The translations under genes were made by a program, and so were the position numbers. The notes beneath the pieces are model-generated. The model worked only from the letters and a program-made list of their open reading frames with translations. It searched no databases and had not been told where the DNA came from. Shown here one piece after another: positions 43,119-53,131 of a DNA stretch of 64,000 nt. The stretch's first letter is position 1. Every line of letters begins with the position of its first letter. Source of the stretch: Kaistella polysaccharea (GTDB lineage Bacteria > Bacteroidota > Bacteroidia > Flavobacteriales > Weeksellaceae); NCBI RefSeq assembly GCF_020410745.1, contig NZ_CP084528.1:2604001-2668000 (forward strand). Direction: 5' to 3'.

Positions 43119-43336
43119 GTTTTTTTTGGTAGGATTTAGGCGCCTGTTTGCCTACATCGAATAGGAAATTTTTATTTTCTGGAGCGCCTGTTTACGCCTT
43201 TCGTTCCCCCAGATTTTACATCGTGATCCACTCATACCAGAATGTGGTTCGCCGATTCAAATAAAAAAAATAAAAAAGTAGTGAGGCAAGTCGGAGCTCA
43301 GATTTTCGCTTCTTTCTTAGTGTTTCAACATAACAA

Positions 43337-43362
43337 AACCTTTCAGTATTTCCTGAAAGGTT
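43337..43362 (-). terminator. Terminator after the first small GNAT-like gene
   Basis: AACCTTTCAG and CTGAAAGGTT form a 10-bp stem around TATTTC. Confidence 0.7.
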
Positions 43363-43459
43363 GATTTTATAAATACAGATTCCAAAAGTTAAAAAGAAGG
43401 TCTTTTTGCTTCTTTTATAATGAGCTTATGCAATTTGGAAAACAGTTTATCAAGTAATA

Positions 43460-43732
43460 TTACGCTAAAACATCTTGAAATTCCGGTGTTTTATCAATCG
43501 TTTTCTTCGCATACGAACAGCTGGGAATTACTTTGTAATTGTTTTTTCTGGCATATTCTACAGCTGCCTTTACGAGTTCTTTTCCCAAACCTTTGCCCCC
43601 AAATTCTTCATCAACTTCGGTGTGAATTATTTCAATCGTAGAGTCATCTGTTTTTTGGAAATTTAATAATCCTGCTTTTTTACCGTCTTCTGAAATTTCG
43701 AAATTATTTTCGTTTTGTTTTATTTCTGTCAT
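43460..43732 (-). CDS. Small GNAT-like N-acetyltransferase (YidJ/NATD1 type), copy 1
   Basis: A 90-aa minimal GNAT domain. It has GKKAGLLNFQKTDDSTIEII (residues ~17-37), then HTEVDEEFGGKGLGKELVKA with the acetyl-CoA loop G-G-K-G-L-G, and KVIPSCSYAKKTIDKTPEF. This matches the NATD1-like family of short acetyltransferases of unknown substrate. A paralog lies 69 bp upstream on the same strand. Confidence 0.82.
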   Translation of the reverse strand: MTEIKQNENNFEISEDGKKAGLLNFQKTDDSTIEIIHTEVDEEFGGKGLGKELVKAAVEYARKNNYKVIPSCSYAKKTIDKTPEFQDVLA

Positions 43733-43801
43733 ATTTTTTATTTTTTAATTAATTTACTTTCGATTCACAATTTTATCTCAATTCGATCTTTAATGTATTT
43801 A

Positions 43802-44092
43802 CTAGTTTTTCTCGTAAACATCATTATAACTCGCATCATTTTCGAATACATCTTTCGCAAAACTACAGGTTGCACTTATCTTTTTCTGATGGTCTCTTGC
43901 ATATTTTACAGCGGTATTCAACAAGTCGGTGGCGTACCCTTTGTCTTCAAATTCTTTCTTCACTTCAGTACTGAAGATGTTAAATTTTGATTCATTTAAC
44001 CAGTAATATTGCATTTTTCCAATTTCTTCTCCATCTTCTGTTAAAGTCCATCTGCCATTTAACTCTTTTTCGGTTCTTTCAATATTTGCCAT
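43802..44092 (-). CDS. Small GNAT-like N-acetyltransferase, copy 2
   Basis: A 96-aa relative of the preceding protein, with EEIGKMQYYWLNESKFNIFS, then EVKKEFEDKGYATDLLNTAV and KISATCSFAKDVFEND. The acetyl-CoA loop is weaker (EDKGYATD, without the G-x-G-x-G/A form), so activity is less certain than in copy 1. The pair arose by tandem duplication and has diverged strongly. Confidence 0.75.
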   Translation of the reverse strand: MANIERTEKELNGRWTLTEDGEEIGKMQYYWLNESKFNIFSTEVKKEFEDKGYATDLLNTAVKYARDHQKKISATCSFAKDVFENDASYNDVYEKN

Positions 44093-44449
44093 AATTCTAT
44101 AATTTTTTAGATTAATTAATGTTGGTTTTAGATTCGGATAATTTTCTAAAGATTGTTATTCTTAAAATATAAAGTTAGAAAAATTATTATTGATGAGAAA
44201 AAAACGCAGTTACGATTGCGCAAAAACGTCGAAAAAATAAATCATTTGGATTTGTTTATTGTCAATTTAAATATTCAAATATTTAAAATTTATTCACACA
44301 GCTGTCTTTTTAAATGAGAGAACTAAAGGATAAACTCGTGTCTTAAGAAGCATTTATTTGCTGGTTTTTTTGTAATATTCATCTTATTTAATGAAAAGTG
44401 GAAAGATTTAAAAAAAAACCTTTCCACTTCTAATAACTGTTAGTTAATA
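44093..44449. other. 357-bp gap upstream of the GNAT pair and after catalase
   Basis: AT-rich, with no gene. A hairpin terminator for catalase lies at 44396-44429. No clear promoter box was recognised for the GNAT pair. Confidence 0.55.
44396..44429 (-). terminator. Terminator of the catalase gene
   Basis: AAGTGGAAAG and CTTTCCACTT form a 10-bp stem. Confidence 0.75.
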
Positions 44450-45958
44450 CTACATTGATTTCGTCGGCGTCCACTGATCGTATGGCGTCATATCAAAACT
44501 ATTGACTTCATCCATACTTAGTCCTAAAGCTTTTGCCACACCTTGTCCGTATTCCGGATCGGCTTGGTAGCAATTTCTAATGTGACGGACCTGAACAAAT
44601 TTTTCAGCTCCACCAACATTTGCTGCGGTATTGTTAAAGAGTTGCTCTTCTTTTCCATCCGCTTTAATAATGCGGAATAAATCTCCTGGTTGGGTGAAAT
44701 AATCATCGTCATCATCTCTGAAATTATGCGCGTAAGCATCGCCCGATAATTCTAAAGGAGGTTCTTTCGCAGAAGGTTGTTCCTGCCATTCACCGTAACT
44801 GTTTGGTTCGTAATGGAGTTTTCCGCCATAATTTCCATCCACGCGCATTTGCCCGTCCCGATGGTAAGCGTTGTAAGGACATCTCGGTTTATTTACAGGG
44901 ATTTGATAATGATTAACACCCAATCGGTACCGTTGTGCATCACCGTAGGAGAACAATCTTCCCTGTAACATTTTGTCTGGTGAAAAGCCAATTCCCGGAA
45001 CAATATTCGTTGGATTAAATGCGGCCTGTTCTACATCAGCAAAATAATTCTCTGCATTTTTATTCAGTTCAAATTCGCCTACTTCAATTAATGGAAAATC
45101 TTTTTTAGACCAAACTTTCGTTAAATCAAACGGATGAAAACGGTATGTTTTCGCTTCTTCTTCCGTCATAATCTGAACAAACATTTTCCATTTCGGGAAG
45201 TTGCCGTTTTCTATATTATCAAATAAATCACGTTGAGCAGATTCCCGATCCATTCCTACTAATTTGCTGGCTTCTTCGTCGGTTAAATTTTCAATTCCCT
45301 GTTGTGTTCTGAAATGGAATTTTACCCAATGGCGAACATTATTATCATTAATGAAACTGTACGTATGACTTCCAAAACCGTGCATGTGGCGATACCCATT
45401 TGGTAATCCTCGGTCACTCATTACAATGGTCACCTGATGTAAAGATTCTGGTAATAAAGTCCAGAAATCCCAGTTGTTCTGAGCGCTCCGCATATTTGTT
45501 TTAGGATCGCGCTTAACAGCGTGATTCAGATCTGGAAATTTCATTGGATCGCGGAAAAAGAAAACTGGTGTGTTATTTCCGACCATGTCCCAAATTCCTT
45601 CGTCGGTATAAAATTTTAAAGCAAAACCACGAATATCTCTTTCTGCATCGGCAGCGCCTCTTTCTCCAGCAACAGTTGAAAACCTCGCGAACATTTCTGT
45701 TTGCTTTCCTATTTCACTAAAAATATCGGCTTTGGTATATTGCGAAATATCATGCGTCACTGTGAAAGTTCCAAAAGCGCCAGAGCCCTTTGCGTGCATT
45801 CTCCGTTCCGGGATAACTTCTCGGTCGAAGTTCGCCATTTTTTCTAAAAACCAGTAATCCTGCATTAACATCGGACCTCTTGGTCCTGCAGTCTGGGTAT
45901 TTTGATTATCCGGAACCGGTGCTCCAGTTTGTCTTGTCAGTTTTTTCTTTTCTTCCAT
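44450..45958 (-). CDS. katA: Monofunctional haem catalase (small subunit, clade 3-like)
   Basis: A 502-aa catalase that breaks hydrogen peroxide into water and oxygen. The active-site His is in [15 protein letters not shown] (~residue 55), Asn in [14 protein letters not shown] (~128), and the haem-ligand Tyr in [14 protein letters not shown] (~338). The length fits the small-subunit type. It is a single gene with a terminator. No OxyR or PerR gene is adjacent in this window. The gene symbol is a general one for this type. Confidence 0.94.
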   Translation of the reverse strand: MEEKKKLTRQTGAPVPDNQNTQTAGPRGPMLMQDYWFLEKMANFDREVIPERRMHAKGSGAFGTFTVTHDISQYTKADIFSEIGKQTEMFARFSTVAGERGAADAERDIRGFALKFYTDEGIWDMVGNNTPVFFFRDPMKFPDLNHAVKRDPKTNMRSAQNNWDFWTLLPESLHQVTIVMSDRGLPNGYRHMHGFGSHTYSFINDNNVRHWVKFHFRTQQGIENLTDEEASKLVGMDRESAQRDLFDNIENGNFPKWKMFVQIMTEEEAKTYRFHPFDLTKVWSKKDFPLIEVGEFELNKNAENYFADVEQAAFNPTNIVPGIGFSPDKMLQGRLFSYGDAQRYRLGVNHYQIPVNKPRCPYNAYHRDGQMRVDGNYGGKLHYEPNSYGEWQEQPSAKEPPLELSGDAYAHNFRDDDDDYFTQPGDLFRIIKADGKEEQLFNNTAANVGGAEKFVQVRHIRNCYQADPEYGQGVAKALGLSMDEVNSFDMTPYDQWTPTKSM

Positions 45959-46435
45959 GATCGAAATTATTTTTTTTGATGTATTAAAGTTAGGAATTAA
46001 AACTGACTCTTATTATTTATTCTGTCTAAAACGCTCATATGTTTTAAATCAAAGGACAAATAATTATGAATTTGATAATAAACTAAGGGTAAAAATTGGG
46101 AATTAAAAAATAGCCAATCTTTGACCGTTTTTTGTGCAGAATTTAAAGTGGTGAGAACCACTATTGAATTTATTTAATTCTTATCTCAAATGTTTTGAAT
46201 TGCGTTCAATTTAAAATCGCTTTTTGGAAGTGGGGCACATTCTTCTTCATGGCCAATGAATTTTGGAAAAGCTTCCAAATTTGGATCGAACCAATTTTGT
46301 TTTGCTTGCTCGATTAATACTTTTAAAATTTAAATAAAATCTCTACTGTAAAAATCGGCAAAATTTATTTAAAGCAAATTTCGGTTTTAAATTATATCTG
46401 GCAAAACCCGCCCAAAATATTTTATTTAAAAGAAG
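45959..46435. other. 477-bp gap between catalase and efflux pump
   Basis: The only coding-like content is a 48-codon fragment at 46186-46329. No clear promoter box was recognised upstream of catalase, and no hairpin terminator was recognised for the efflux pump gene. Confidence 0.55.
46186..46329 (-). pseudogene. C-terminal remnant of an unknown gene
   Basis: A minus-strand frame without a start reads LIEQAKQNWFDPNLEAFPKF, then IGHEEECAPLPKSDFKLNAI, and ends in TGA at 46186. Its composition is that of a real protein. A TAA directly upstream shows that the rest of the gene is gone. Family not recognised. Confidence 0.4.
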
Positions 46436-47833
46436 CTATTCTGCAGATTTCATATTTTCGCCATCGCTGGAGTGAAGCCGTCTGAATACGATTCCCGTAA
46501 GAACGGTAAGTGATCCCACTAAGAAAAAAGTATATCGAAAAGCAAGATGAATAGCACCGTGCGTGAGTGCAGTGTTATTTTCAAATAATTTCAGCGTAAT
46601 TAAGCCGATCGCAATACCAAATCCTACCGCGAGTTGCTGGTTGACTGCCAGCAAGGAGTTTCCGCTGCTCGTATGTGAGTCGCGTAAATCTGCTATTGCA
46701 ATCGTATTCATAGCTGTAAACTGAATAGAGTTGAAAAATCCCAGAATTGCAATAATCGGAACAAACCAATAAATGGAATTGTTGATGCCCGGAATTCCTA
46801 AACATGCGATCAAAAATCCAATGATAAAGGTGTTGATCATCAATGTTCGGCGGTAGCCAAAATAATCAAGAATTTTTATAACGAAAGATTTCCCAATCAT
46901 TGCAGTTAAGGCCATTGGTGCTACAATCCATCCCGAAATTACAGCGGTTTGTCCGTAGGCAATTTGAATCATTAATGGCAATAGAAGTGGAATAGCGCTG
47001 ATTCCTAATCTCGTTGCAAGATTTCCCAAAATTCCTACCCGAAAAGTCCTCACCTGAAATAAATTTAAAGGGAAAATAGGGTTTTCGGTTTTTTTAGCGT
47101 GTACATAATAGTAATAGATCATCAAAAATCCTAAAGTGAAAATCAGCAAAACGGGCGTTGTGTTGGTGACGTTTCCGAACAATTCCAGCGAAATTGAAAG
47201 TAGGAGAGATGCGGAGGCGAAGATTAAAAAGCCCTTCAAATCAAAAGTGATTTTTGTAGAACGATAATCTGGCATATATTTTAAACTTAAGATTATTCCC
47301 AATAAACCGAAAGGAATATTAATTAGAAAAATCCAGTGCCAAGAAAGATAATCTACCATATAACCACCGACCAGTGGTCCTAAAATTGGTCCTATTAACG
47401 CCGGAATAATGGCGAAATTCATGGCTTTTACCAATTCATTTTTTTCAAATGTTTTGATGAGCGCTAATCGTCCGACTGGTGTCATCAAACTTCCACCGAC
47501 ACCTTGAATCACTCTGGATATTACAAGTTGATTCAAATCTTGAGATAAGGCACAAAATAAAGAACCGAGACTAAATATAATTAAAGAGGTGATGAAAATT
47601 TTGCGGGTTCCAAATTTATCAGCTAAAAATCCACTTACCGGCATAAAAAGCGCCAATGTCAACACGTAACTGATAATCGCGTTTTGCATGTTCAAAGGTG
47701 ATTCATTCAGGTCTTTCGCGATTGAGGGTAAAGAAGTATTCAGAATCGTGGAATCCAACATCTGCATGAAAATGGACGTGGCGAGAATTAAGGGAAGAAA
47801 TTTTTTGACAGAATTATCTTGGCTAAAAGGCAT
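46436..47833 (-). CDS. Multidrug efflux pump of the DHA2 (EmrB-like) MFS family
   Basis: A 465-aa major facilitator with about fourteen transmembrane segments. Motifs include MQMLDSTILNTSLPSIAKDL (~25, motif D1), SGFLADKFGTRKIFITSL (~70, motif A) and SRVIQGVGGSLMTPVGRL (~108, motif C region). It would export drugs or metabolites using the proton gradient. No EmrA or TolC partner gene is adjacent. The transport substrate is unknown. Confidence 0.88.
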   Translation of the reverse strand: MPFSQDNSVKKFLPLILATSIFMQMLDSTILNTSLPSIAKDLNESPLNMQNAIISYVLTLALFMPVSGFLADKFGTRKIFITSLIIFSLGSLFCALSQDLNQLVISRVIQGVGGSLMTPVGRLALIKTFEKNELVKAMNFAIIPALIGPILGPLVGGYMVDYLSWHWIFLINIPFGLLGIILSLKYMPDYRSTKITFDLKGFLIFASASLLLSISLELFGNVTNTTPVLLIFTLGFLMIYYYYVHAKKTENPIFPLNLFQVRTFRVGILGNLATRLGISAIPLLLPLMIQIAYGQTAVISGWIVAPMALTAMIGKSFVIKILDYFGYRRTLMINTFIIGFLIACLGIPGINNSIYWFVPIIAILGFFNSIQFTAMNTIAIADLRDSHTSSGNSLLAVNQQLAVGFGIAIGLITLKLFENNTALTHGAIHLAFRYTFFLVGSLTVLTGIVFRRLHSSDGENMKSAE

Positions 47834-47915
47834 TTAACAAATTTAAGAATTCCTACAGCAAAGTAATTGCCACAAATCCACAAATTTTTAGAAAGTGGTG
47901 ATTGATGAAATCTTT

Positions 47916-48046
47916 GAGATTCAAGAATCAAGAATCAAGAATCGAGAAGGGAGAATCAAGAAGGGAGAATCAAGAAGGAAGAACCAAGAATCGAGAATCA
48001 AGAACCAAGAACCGAGAGTCAAGAATTAAGAACCAAGAAAAAAGAT
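47916..48046. repeat. Degenerate 7-bp tandem repeat (AAGAATC / AAGAACC / GAGAATC)
   Basis: About eighteen units with consensus RAGAAYC in direct tandem. There are no spacers of constant length, so this is not a CRISPR array. Such arrays are hypervariable in length. Confidence 0.85.
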
Positions 48047-48170
48047 TGGTGATTTAAGATTTAGGTTAGTGCTTAATTAATAAATATTTGAAATTTTTAA
48101 TTTTAAATAATTTAGCGCATTTCTGTATTATTTTAGGTGCTGGCTAAAGCCAATTTTTAATGACAATAAA

Positions 48171-48188
48171 AACGGGCTAAAGCCCGCT
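48171..48188 (+). terminator. CGGGCT hairpin
   Basis: CGGGCT-AA-AGCCCG is followed by CTTTTATT on the plus strand and preceded by an A run. A similar GGCTAAAGCC lies ~40 bp to the left. It could end transcription of asnB from the right. Confidence 0.6.
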
Positions 48189-48305
48189 TTTATTGAATAT
48201 TTAATCAAAAAATAATTGATAAAACTTAAAATTGCTTTGTCAATTAAACCAAACTTAAGGAGCGTTAACTTGGCTCTTTTCCTTTTTCCTTTTTACTTTG
48301 CTCTT

Positions 48306-49976
48306 CTAGTAAGAATCATCGTGAACCGATAAAACTGCTCTTCCGCTTGGGTCATTTGCATTTTTGAAAGCTTCATCCCATTCTAAGGCAATTGGTGTGG
48401 AGCACGCCACGGAGGGCACGGATGGAACTGTTGCAGCTGCCGTTTCACTCGGGAAATGTTCTTCGAAAATTGTCCGGTATCTGTATTCTTCTTTATTTTG
48501 TGGTGTATTTAAAGGGAAACGAAATTTAGAATTCGTCATCATTTCATCAGTAACTTCCTGATGTGCAACTTCTTTCAAAGAATCAATCCAGGAATAGCCG
48601 ACGCCGTCGGAGAATTGTTCTTTCTGGCGCCACGTGATGCTTTCGGGCAATAGATCCTCAAAAGCTTTTCTTAAAACCCACTTTTCGATTTTGGGTTCGT
48701 GGGCCGTTACCATTTTATCTTTTGGATTAATGCGCATCGCAACATCCATAAATTCTTTATCTAAAAAAGGAACGCGACCTTCAATTCCCCAACTCATCAA
48801 GGCTTTATTGGCACGCAGGCAATCATATAAATGAAGTTTGTTCAGTTTTCGCACATTTTCTTCATGGAATTCTTTCGCGTTTGGTGCTTTGTGGAAATAC
48901 AAATATCCGCCAAAAATCTCATCACTTCCTTCGCCAGAAAGTACCATTTTAATTCCCATTGATTTAATGACTCTTGCTAATAAATACATCGGTGTAGAAG
49001 CACGAATCGTGGTCACATCATAGGTTTCTAAATGATAAATTACGTCGCGCACCGCATCTAAACCTTCTTGAACGGTAAAGTGAACTTCGTGATGAATGGA
49101 GCCGATATGTTCGGCGGCTTTCTGGGCTGCAATTAAATCTGGACTACCCTCCAAACCGACGGCAAAACTATGCAATCTGGGATACCAAGCTTCCTGAGTA
49201 TCGCCACTTTCTATTCTGTTTCGGGCGTATTTTGCGGTGACGGCCGAAATAATAGAAGAATCTAAACCACCGGAAAGCAAAACACCGTAAGGAACATCAC
49301 TCATCAACTGCCGGTGAACCGCTTCTTCCAAAGCTTTTCTAAGTTCTGCAATATCTGTCGTGTTGTCTTTTACATTGTCATAAACTTCCCAATCTCTTGT
49401 GTACCATTGCTGCAATTCATAACCATCTGGACTGAATAATAAATGTCCGGGCAGAAAGGTTTCGATGGTTTTGCAAACGCCCTCCAGAGCTTTCAGTTCT
49501 GAAGCCACATAAAAACTTCCGTTTTTGTCCCAACCTTGGTATAAAGGACAAATTCCCATGTGATCGCGCGCGACAAGATAAATATCATTTTCAATATCAT
49601 ATAAAGCGAAGGCGAAAATCCCATTTAATTTATCAATGAAATTTTTCCCATATTTTTTAAATAAAGGGATAATGACTTCACAGTCAGATTCTGTCTGAAA
49701 ATCGTAATCCGGAAATTCTGCGCGCAATTCTCGGTGATTATAAATCTCCCCATTTACGGCCAAAACTATTTTTTTATCTTTCGAAAATAAAGGCTGTTTT
49801 CCGGAGGTAGGATCTACAATTGCCAAACGTTCGTGGGAGAAAATTACCTTTTCATTTTGAAAAATTCCGCTCCAGTCCGGGCCACGGTGCCGAATTTTCT
49901 TAGACATTTCTAAAACCTGAGGTCTTAATACTTCGGTTTTCTGTTTCGCATCAAAGAGACATACAATTCCACACAT
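48306..49976 (-). CDS. asnB: Asparagine synthase B (glutamine-hydrolysing)
   Basis: A 556-aa enzyme that makes asparagine from aspartate, ATP and glutamine. Cys2 (MCGIVCLF) is the class II amidotransferase nucleophile, and the N-terminal domain runs to ~200. The synthetase domain has the PP-loop VLLSGGLDSSIISAVTAKY (~235). Later VLSGEGSDEIFGGYLYFHKA (~345) and FLDKEFMDVAM are usual. Asparagine is degraded by AnsA elsewhere in this window, but no common regulation is visible. A -7 box lies at 50026-50033. Confidence 0.95.
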   Translation of the reverse strand: MCGIVCLFDAKQKTEVLRPQVLEMSKKIRHRGPDWSGIFQNEKVIFSHERLAIVDPTSGKQPLFSKDKKIVLAVNGEIYNHRELRAEFPDYDFQTESDCEVIIPLFKKYGKNFIDKLNGIFAFALYDIENDIYLVARDHMGICPLYQGWDKNGSFYVASELKALEGVCKTIETFLPGHLLFSPDGYELQQWYTRDWEVYDNVKDNTTDIAELRKALEEAVHRQLMSDVPYGVLLSGGLDSSIISAVTAKYARNRIESGDTQEAWYPRLHSFAVGLEGSPDLIAAQKAAEHIGSIHHEVHFTVQEGLDAVRDVIYHLETYDVTTIRASTPMYLLARVIKSMGIKMVLSGEGSDEIFGGYLYFHKAPNAKEFHEENVRKLNKLHLYDCLRANKALMSWGIEGRVPFLDKEFMDVAMRINPKDKMVTAHEPKIEKWVLRKAFEDLLPESITWRQKEQFSDGVGYSWIDSLKEVAHQEVTDEMMTNSKFRFPLNTPQNKEEYRYRTIFEEHFPSETAAATVPSVPSVACSTPIALEWDEAFKNANDPSGRAVLSVHDDSY

Positions 49977-50025
49977 GATTATATCGTTTTTAAGTACTTT
50001 GTTCTATTCGGTTAAAAATCTACCA

Positions 50026-50033
50026 CAAAAATA
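50026..50033 (-). promoter_or_regulatory. -7 box of asnB
   Basis: TATTTTTG on the minus strand fits TAnnTTTG, 49 bp before the ATG. Confidence 0.5.
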
Positions 50034-50190
50034 TTCTAAATGTTTATAAATTAAAAGTATAATTACAAATAAGTGAATAATATTCGTAATTAAAATCTAA
50101 AATAGAAAAAATTTAATCAGGTGTGCTAAATTTACTTCGTGAAGTTGAAAAAATTTATATCGTTGAATAAATGATACTGGTCAAAAAGTT

Positions 50191-51792
50191 CTAAATATGC
50201 TGAGCAAAATCCTTTTTAATAATTTCTTCAATACAATATTCCGCAATTGCCGTTATCGTTACAAAGGGATTTACACCTACAGTTCCTGGAATTAACGACC
50301 CATCGATAACGTAGAAATTATCATGTCCGTTCAACCTTCCGAACTGATCTGTTGCTTTTCCCAAAACAATTCCACCCAAAGGATGATAACAAATATCAGC
50401 GCCAAATCCGTTGTGAAAAAGTAAATGTGATCGTGTACCGCCATTGGCTTTGTTCATTGTTCGGAGGAAATACTTTGCGTTATTCTTCATGTGAGCGGTG
50501 TGGGATTTGTCCCAGTTTAAATCTAATTTCTGTTCTTTCAAATCGTAAGACACTTCGCCAAACTTCTTCAATTTATTGACCATTAAATAAAGAGAAGTTG
50601 CGACATTCAATCCCATCGGTAATGGCGCAATCTCTACAAAAAACGGATGTTCTTTATCGTCCCAATGATCTATTCCGCCAACAGGAATCGTAGATTGTTT
50701 AGATCCTGTTCCGCCCGATAGTCCTTTTACAAAGTTTCGGCCGGTCATGAAATTGCCATTATTCCCCCATTCTTTACCAATATTATTATCAATTGGAAAT
50801 TGGTTAAATGCTTTTGATTTTAAAAGTAGCTCCAGCGAACCCATTGTTCCCGCAGAAAGTATGAGTTTTTTTGTGTTGATAATTCGATGTTTAATTTCTT
50901 CACCTTTTGTATTGATTATCGAAATGTCGATCGAGTAGCTTTTATCGGATTTTTGAGCAATATGATTCACTTGATGCAGCTCCAGAATTTCTAATTTCCC
51001 CGTAGCAGAAGCTTTTTTCAAATAGGTTTTGTCTAATGAATTTTTGCCGTAATTATTTCCATAAATAACTTCACCAGCTAAAGCAGATCGCGGAACTTCA
51101 TTTTTATATTCCTTTTCCATGTATTTAAAATCATACACATTTGGAACACGAACTGTTTTAAAACCAGCGTTCTTTGCCTCTTCTTCCCCAACGCTGTTAA
51201 ACTTATAATAGTCGCAATCTTTCAAGAAATCTTCGGAGGCGACGTTTGTCTTCAATTCTTTATTGGCTAAAGGAAAATAATGAGAGTAAAATTTTTCGCT
51301 ATTTAAATCAGGAAATATTTCTTTAAAATATTCTTTTTTTGGAGTTACTGCCATGCCACCATTAACCAATGAACCACCGCCAACGCCACGTCCAACCCAA
51401 ATTTTGATGTGTTCAAAATCCAACCGATCCAGCGCACCGGTAAATTTTTCTAACCTGAAAAGATTCATAAAAGGTGCAATGGTTTTCGTTTTCAACCACG
51501 CAGCGGAATGTCCGGGATTAATCATGGGCGAATATTTCTCTCCAGATTTTTCCCAGTTCAAGCCCATTTCCAAAAGTGTCACCGGAATATTTTGTTCGCA
51601 AAGTCGCAACGCTGCGACAGAACCACCGTAACCAGAACCAATAATAACGACTTCTTTTTCAAGAACTTCTGTCGGCGACTTGGATTTTTCCCCGACGGGA
51701 TCTGGAGATTTTCCAAAAAAACTGCCCATTCCTAAAAAGAAAAAGGCAGCAATTCCCAGACTACTGGTTTGAATAAATTCTTTTCGATTCAT
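50191..51792 (-). CDS. GMC oxidoreductase, cholesterol-oxidase-like
   Basis: A 533-aa FAD enzyme. It begins with MNRKEFIQTSSLGIAAFFFL, a Tat-like signal with an imperfect twin-arginine, so it is probably exported. FAD binding is at VVIIGSGYGGSVAALRLCEQ (~48-66) and WVGRGVGGGSLVNGGMAVTP (~135). The C-terminal part has SHLLFHNGFGADICYHPLGG and VIDGSLIPGTVGVNPFVTIT, the last with the conserved Asn of this group. The family oxidises sterols or other alcohols; the substrate is unknown. The start at 51792 is chosen because it gives the better signal; ATG 51801 would add three residues. Confidence 0.85.
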   Translation of the reverse strand: MNRKEFIQTSSLGIAAFFFLGMGSFFGKSPDPVGEKSKSPTEVLEKEVVIIGSGYGGSVAALRLCEQNIPVTLLEMGLNWEKSGEKYSPMINPGHSAAWLKTKTIAPFMNLFRLEKFTGALDRLDFEHIKIWVGRGVGGGSLVNGGMAVTPKKEYFKEIFPDLNSEKFYSHYFPLANKELKTNVASEDFLKDCDYYKFNSVGEEEAKNAGFKTVRVPNVYDFKYMEKEYKNEVPRSALAGEVIYGNNYGKNSLDKTYLKKASATGKLEILELHQVNHIAQKSDKSYSIDISIINTKGEEIKHRIINTKKLILSAGTMGSLELLLKSKAFNQFPIDNNIGKEWGNNGNFMTGRNFVKGLSGGTGSKQSTIPVGGIDHWDDKEHPFFVEIAPLPMGLNVATSLYLMVNKLKKFGEVSYDLKEQKLDLNWDKSHTAHMKNNAKYFLRTMNKANGGTRSHLLFHNGFGADICYHPLGGIVLGKATDQFGRLNGHDNFYVIDGSLIPGTVGVNPFVTITAIAEYCIEEIIKKDFAQHI

Positions 51793-51863
51793 GTGTAGCA
51801 ATAATCAAGAAGTGTACAAAAGATTAAAATAAAATTGTTAATCAGTGCGCGTTGCATCTAAGT

Positions 51864-53069
51864 TTACGCATTTCTCGAAATCAAAGCCATATAGAAACCG
51901 TCGAAACCTTCGCTCGGCATCACTTTTTCTTCTTTGATCAATGTATATCCTTCATTATTTTTAAGAAAAGTTGCGACTTGCTCATTATTTTCGCTTGGTA
52001 AAATAGAACACGTTGCGTAAACCATTTTCCCACCTTTCTTCAAAATTTTCGCATAATCTTGCAAGATTTGTTGCTGTTCTTTTTTGATACGGTCGATGAA
52101 TTCCTGGTCGATTTTCCATTTAGAATCTGGGTTTCTTTTCAGGACTCCCAAACCAGAACATGGTGCGTCAATCAACAAACGGTCTGCTTTTTCATGCAGC
52201 CTTTTGATGACTTTATTATCTTCTATAAATCTCGTTTCAATATTGTGAGCTCCGGCTCTTTTCGCGCGGCGTTTTAATTCTGCCAATTTCCATTCATAAA
52301 TATCGAGCGCAATAATTTGACCTTTATTTTTCATCAAAGCTGCCAAATGCAAGGTTTTTCCACCAGCGCCTGCACAAACATCAACTACGCGCATTCCTTC
52401 TTTCACATCCAGAAGTTCCCCGATTTTTTGGGAAGAAGCATCCTGAACTTCAAACAAACCATCTTTAAATGCTGAGGTTAAAAACACATTTTTCTTTTGC
52501 TCCAATTGTACAGCATCAGGATAATTGGCTATTTGAAAACTTTCTACATTTTCATCTCTCAGGTCAGAAACCAGTTCGCGAGCCGTAGTTTTCAAAGTAT
52601 TTACCCGAAGAATTGTCGGCGCCTGCTCATTGAGAGCTTCCATTTCTCTTTCCCAGTTTTTACCCAATTCTTTTTCCATGGTTTCAGCCAACCATTCTGG
52701 AATAGAATATTCAATCGCTTTCGTAGGAACTGTATTTTTCTTTAGTTTGTTGATGATATCTGCGTTTTTTATGCCGTCAAATTCTTCAAACTTTTTGTAG
52801 TGAATTTTGGTCCAAAGGCAATATGACAAAATCATTTTATAGATATTGTTCGGTTTTACGCCTTCGCCCATATAGTATTCCAACCGTTTTTTCCAGCGGA
52901 TAATATCGTAAAAAATCTGTGCAACTACTTTTCGATCTTCGCTGCCCCATTGCTTATGTGCTTTAAGTAATCTTTCGATAACTTTATCGGCGTATTTTCT
53001 TTCTTCGAAAAAAGTTTCCTGCAATGCGTCGTGAATTCCGATGAGTAAGTTTCTGTGTATGAGTTCCAT
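51864..53069 (-). CDS. RsmB/NOP-family rRNA cytosine-C5 methyltransferase
   Basis: A 401-aa SAM-dependent enzyme with an N-terminal helical NusB-like region (to ~130), a PUA-like link and a Rossmann domain. Signatures are VVDVCAGAGGKTLHLAALMK (SAM motif I, ~222), LLIDAPCSGLGVLKRNPDSK (motif IV Cys, ~300) and MVYATCSILPSENNEQV (motif VI Cys, ~353). It methylates a cytosine in rRNA, RsmB-like (C967) being the most likely. A -7 box lies at 53124-53131. Confidence 0.88.
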   Translation of the reverse strand: MELIHRNLLIGIHDALQETFFEERKYADKVIERLLKAHKQWGSEDRKVVAQIFYDIIRWKKRLEYYMGEGVKPNNIYKMILSYCLWTKIHYKKFEEFDGIKNADIINKLKKNTVPTKAIEYSIPEWLAETMEKELGKNWEREMEALNEQAPTILRVNTLKTTARELVSDLRDENVESFQIANYPDAVQLEQKKNVFLTSAFKDGLFEVQDASSQKIGELLDVKEGMRVVDVCAGAGGKTLHLAALMKNKGQIIALDIYEWKLAELKRRAKRAGAHNIETRFIEDNKVIKRLHEKADRLLIDAPCSGLGVLKRNPDSKWKIDQEFIDRIKKEQQQILQDYAKILKKGGKMVYATCSILPSENNEQVATFLKNNEGYTLIKEEKVMPSEGFDGFYMALISRNA

Positions 53070-53123
53070 GTGGGATAATTTATAAGTTCAATTCATCCTC
53101 GAATCTTCGGGACAAATTTTTTG

Positions 53124-53131
53124 CAAAAATA
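53124..53131 (-). promoter_or_regulatory. -7 box of the RsmB-like gene
   Basis: TATTTTTG on the minus strand fits TAnnTTTG, 54 bp before the start. Confidence 0.45.

Larger units (their letters stand above)
43094..43459. other. 366-bp gap between symporter and GNAT-like gene
   Basis: No gene is seen. It holds the symporter promoter, two near-copies of GCGCCTGTTT (about 43140 and 43182) and a hairpin terminator at 43337-43362. Confidence 0.55.
47834..48305. other. 472-bp gap with 7-bp tandem repeats and a hairpin
   Basis: No gene is seen. A long degenerate 7-bp repeat fills 47916-48046 and a hairpin lies at 48171-48188. Between them is plain AT-rich sequence. Confidence 0.6.

Noticed and set aside
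47916-48046. Possible CRISPR array
   Set aside because: Units are 7 bp with no unique spacers and no cas genes nearby; it is a simple tandem repeat.
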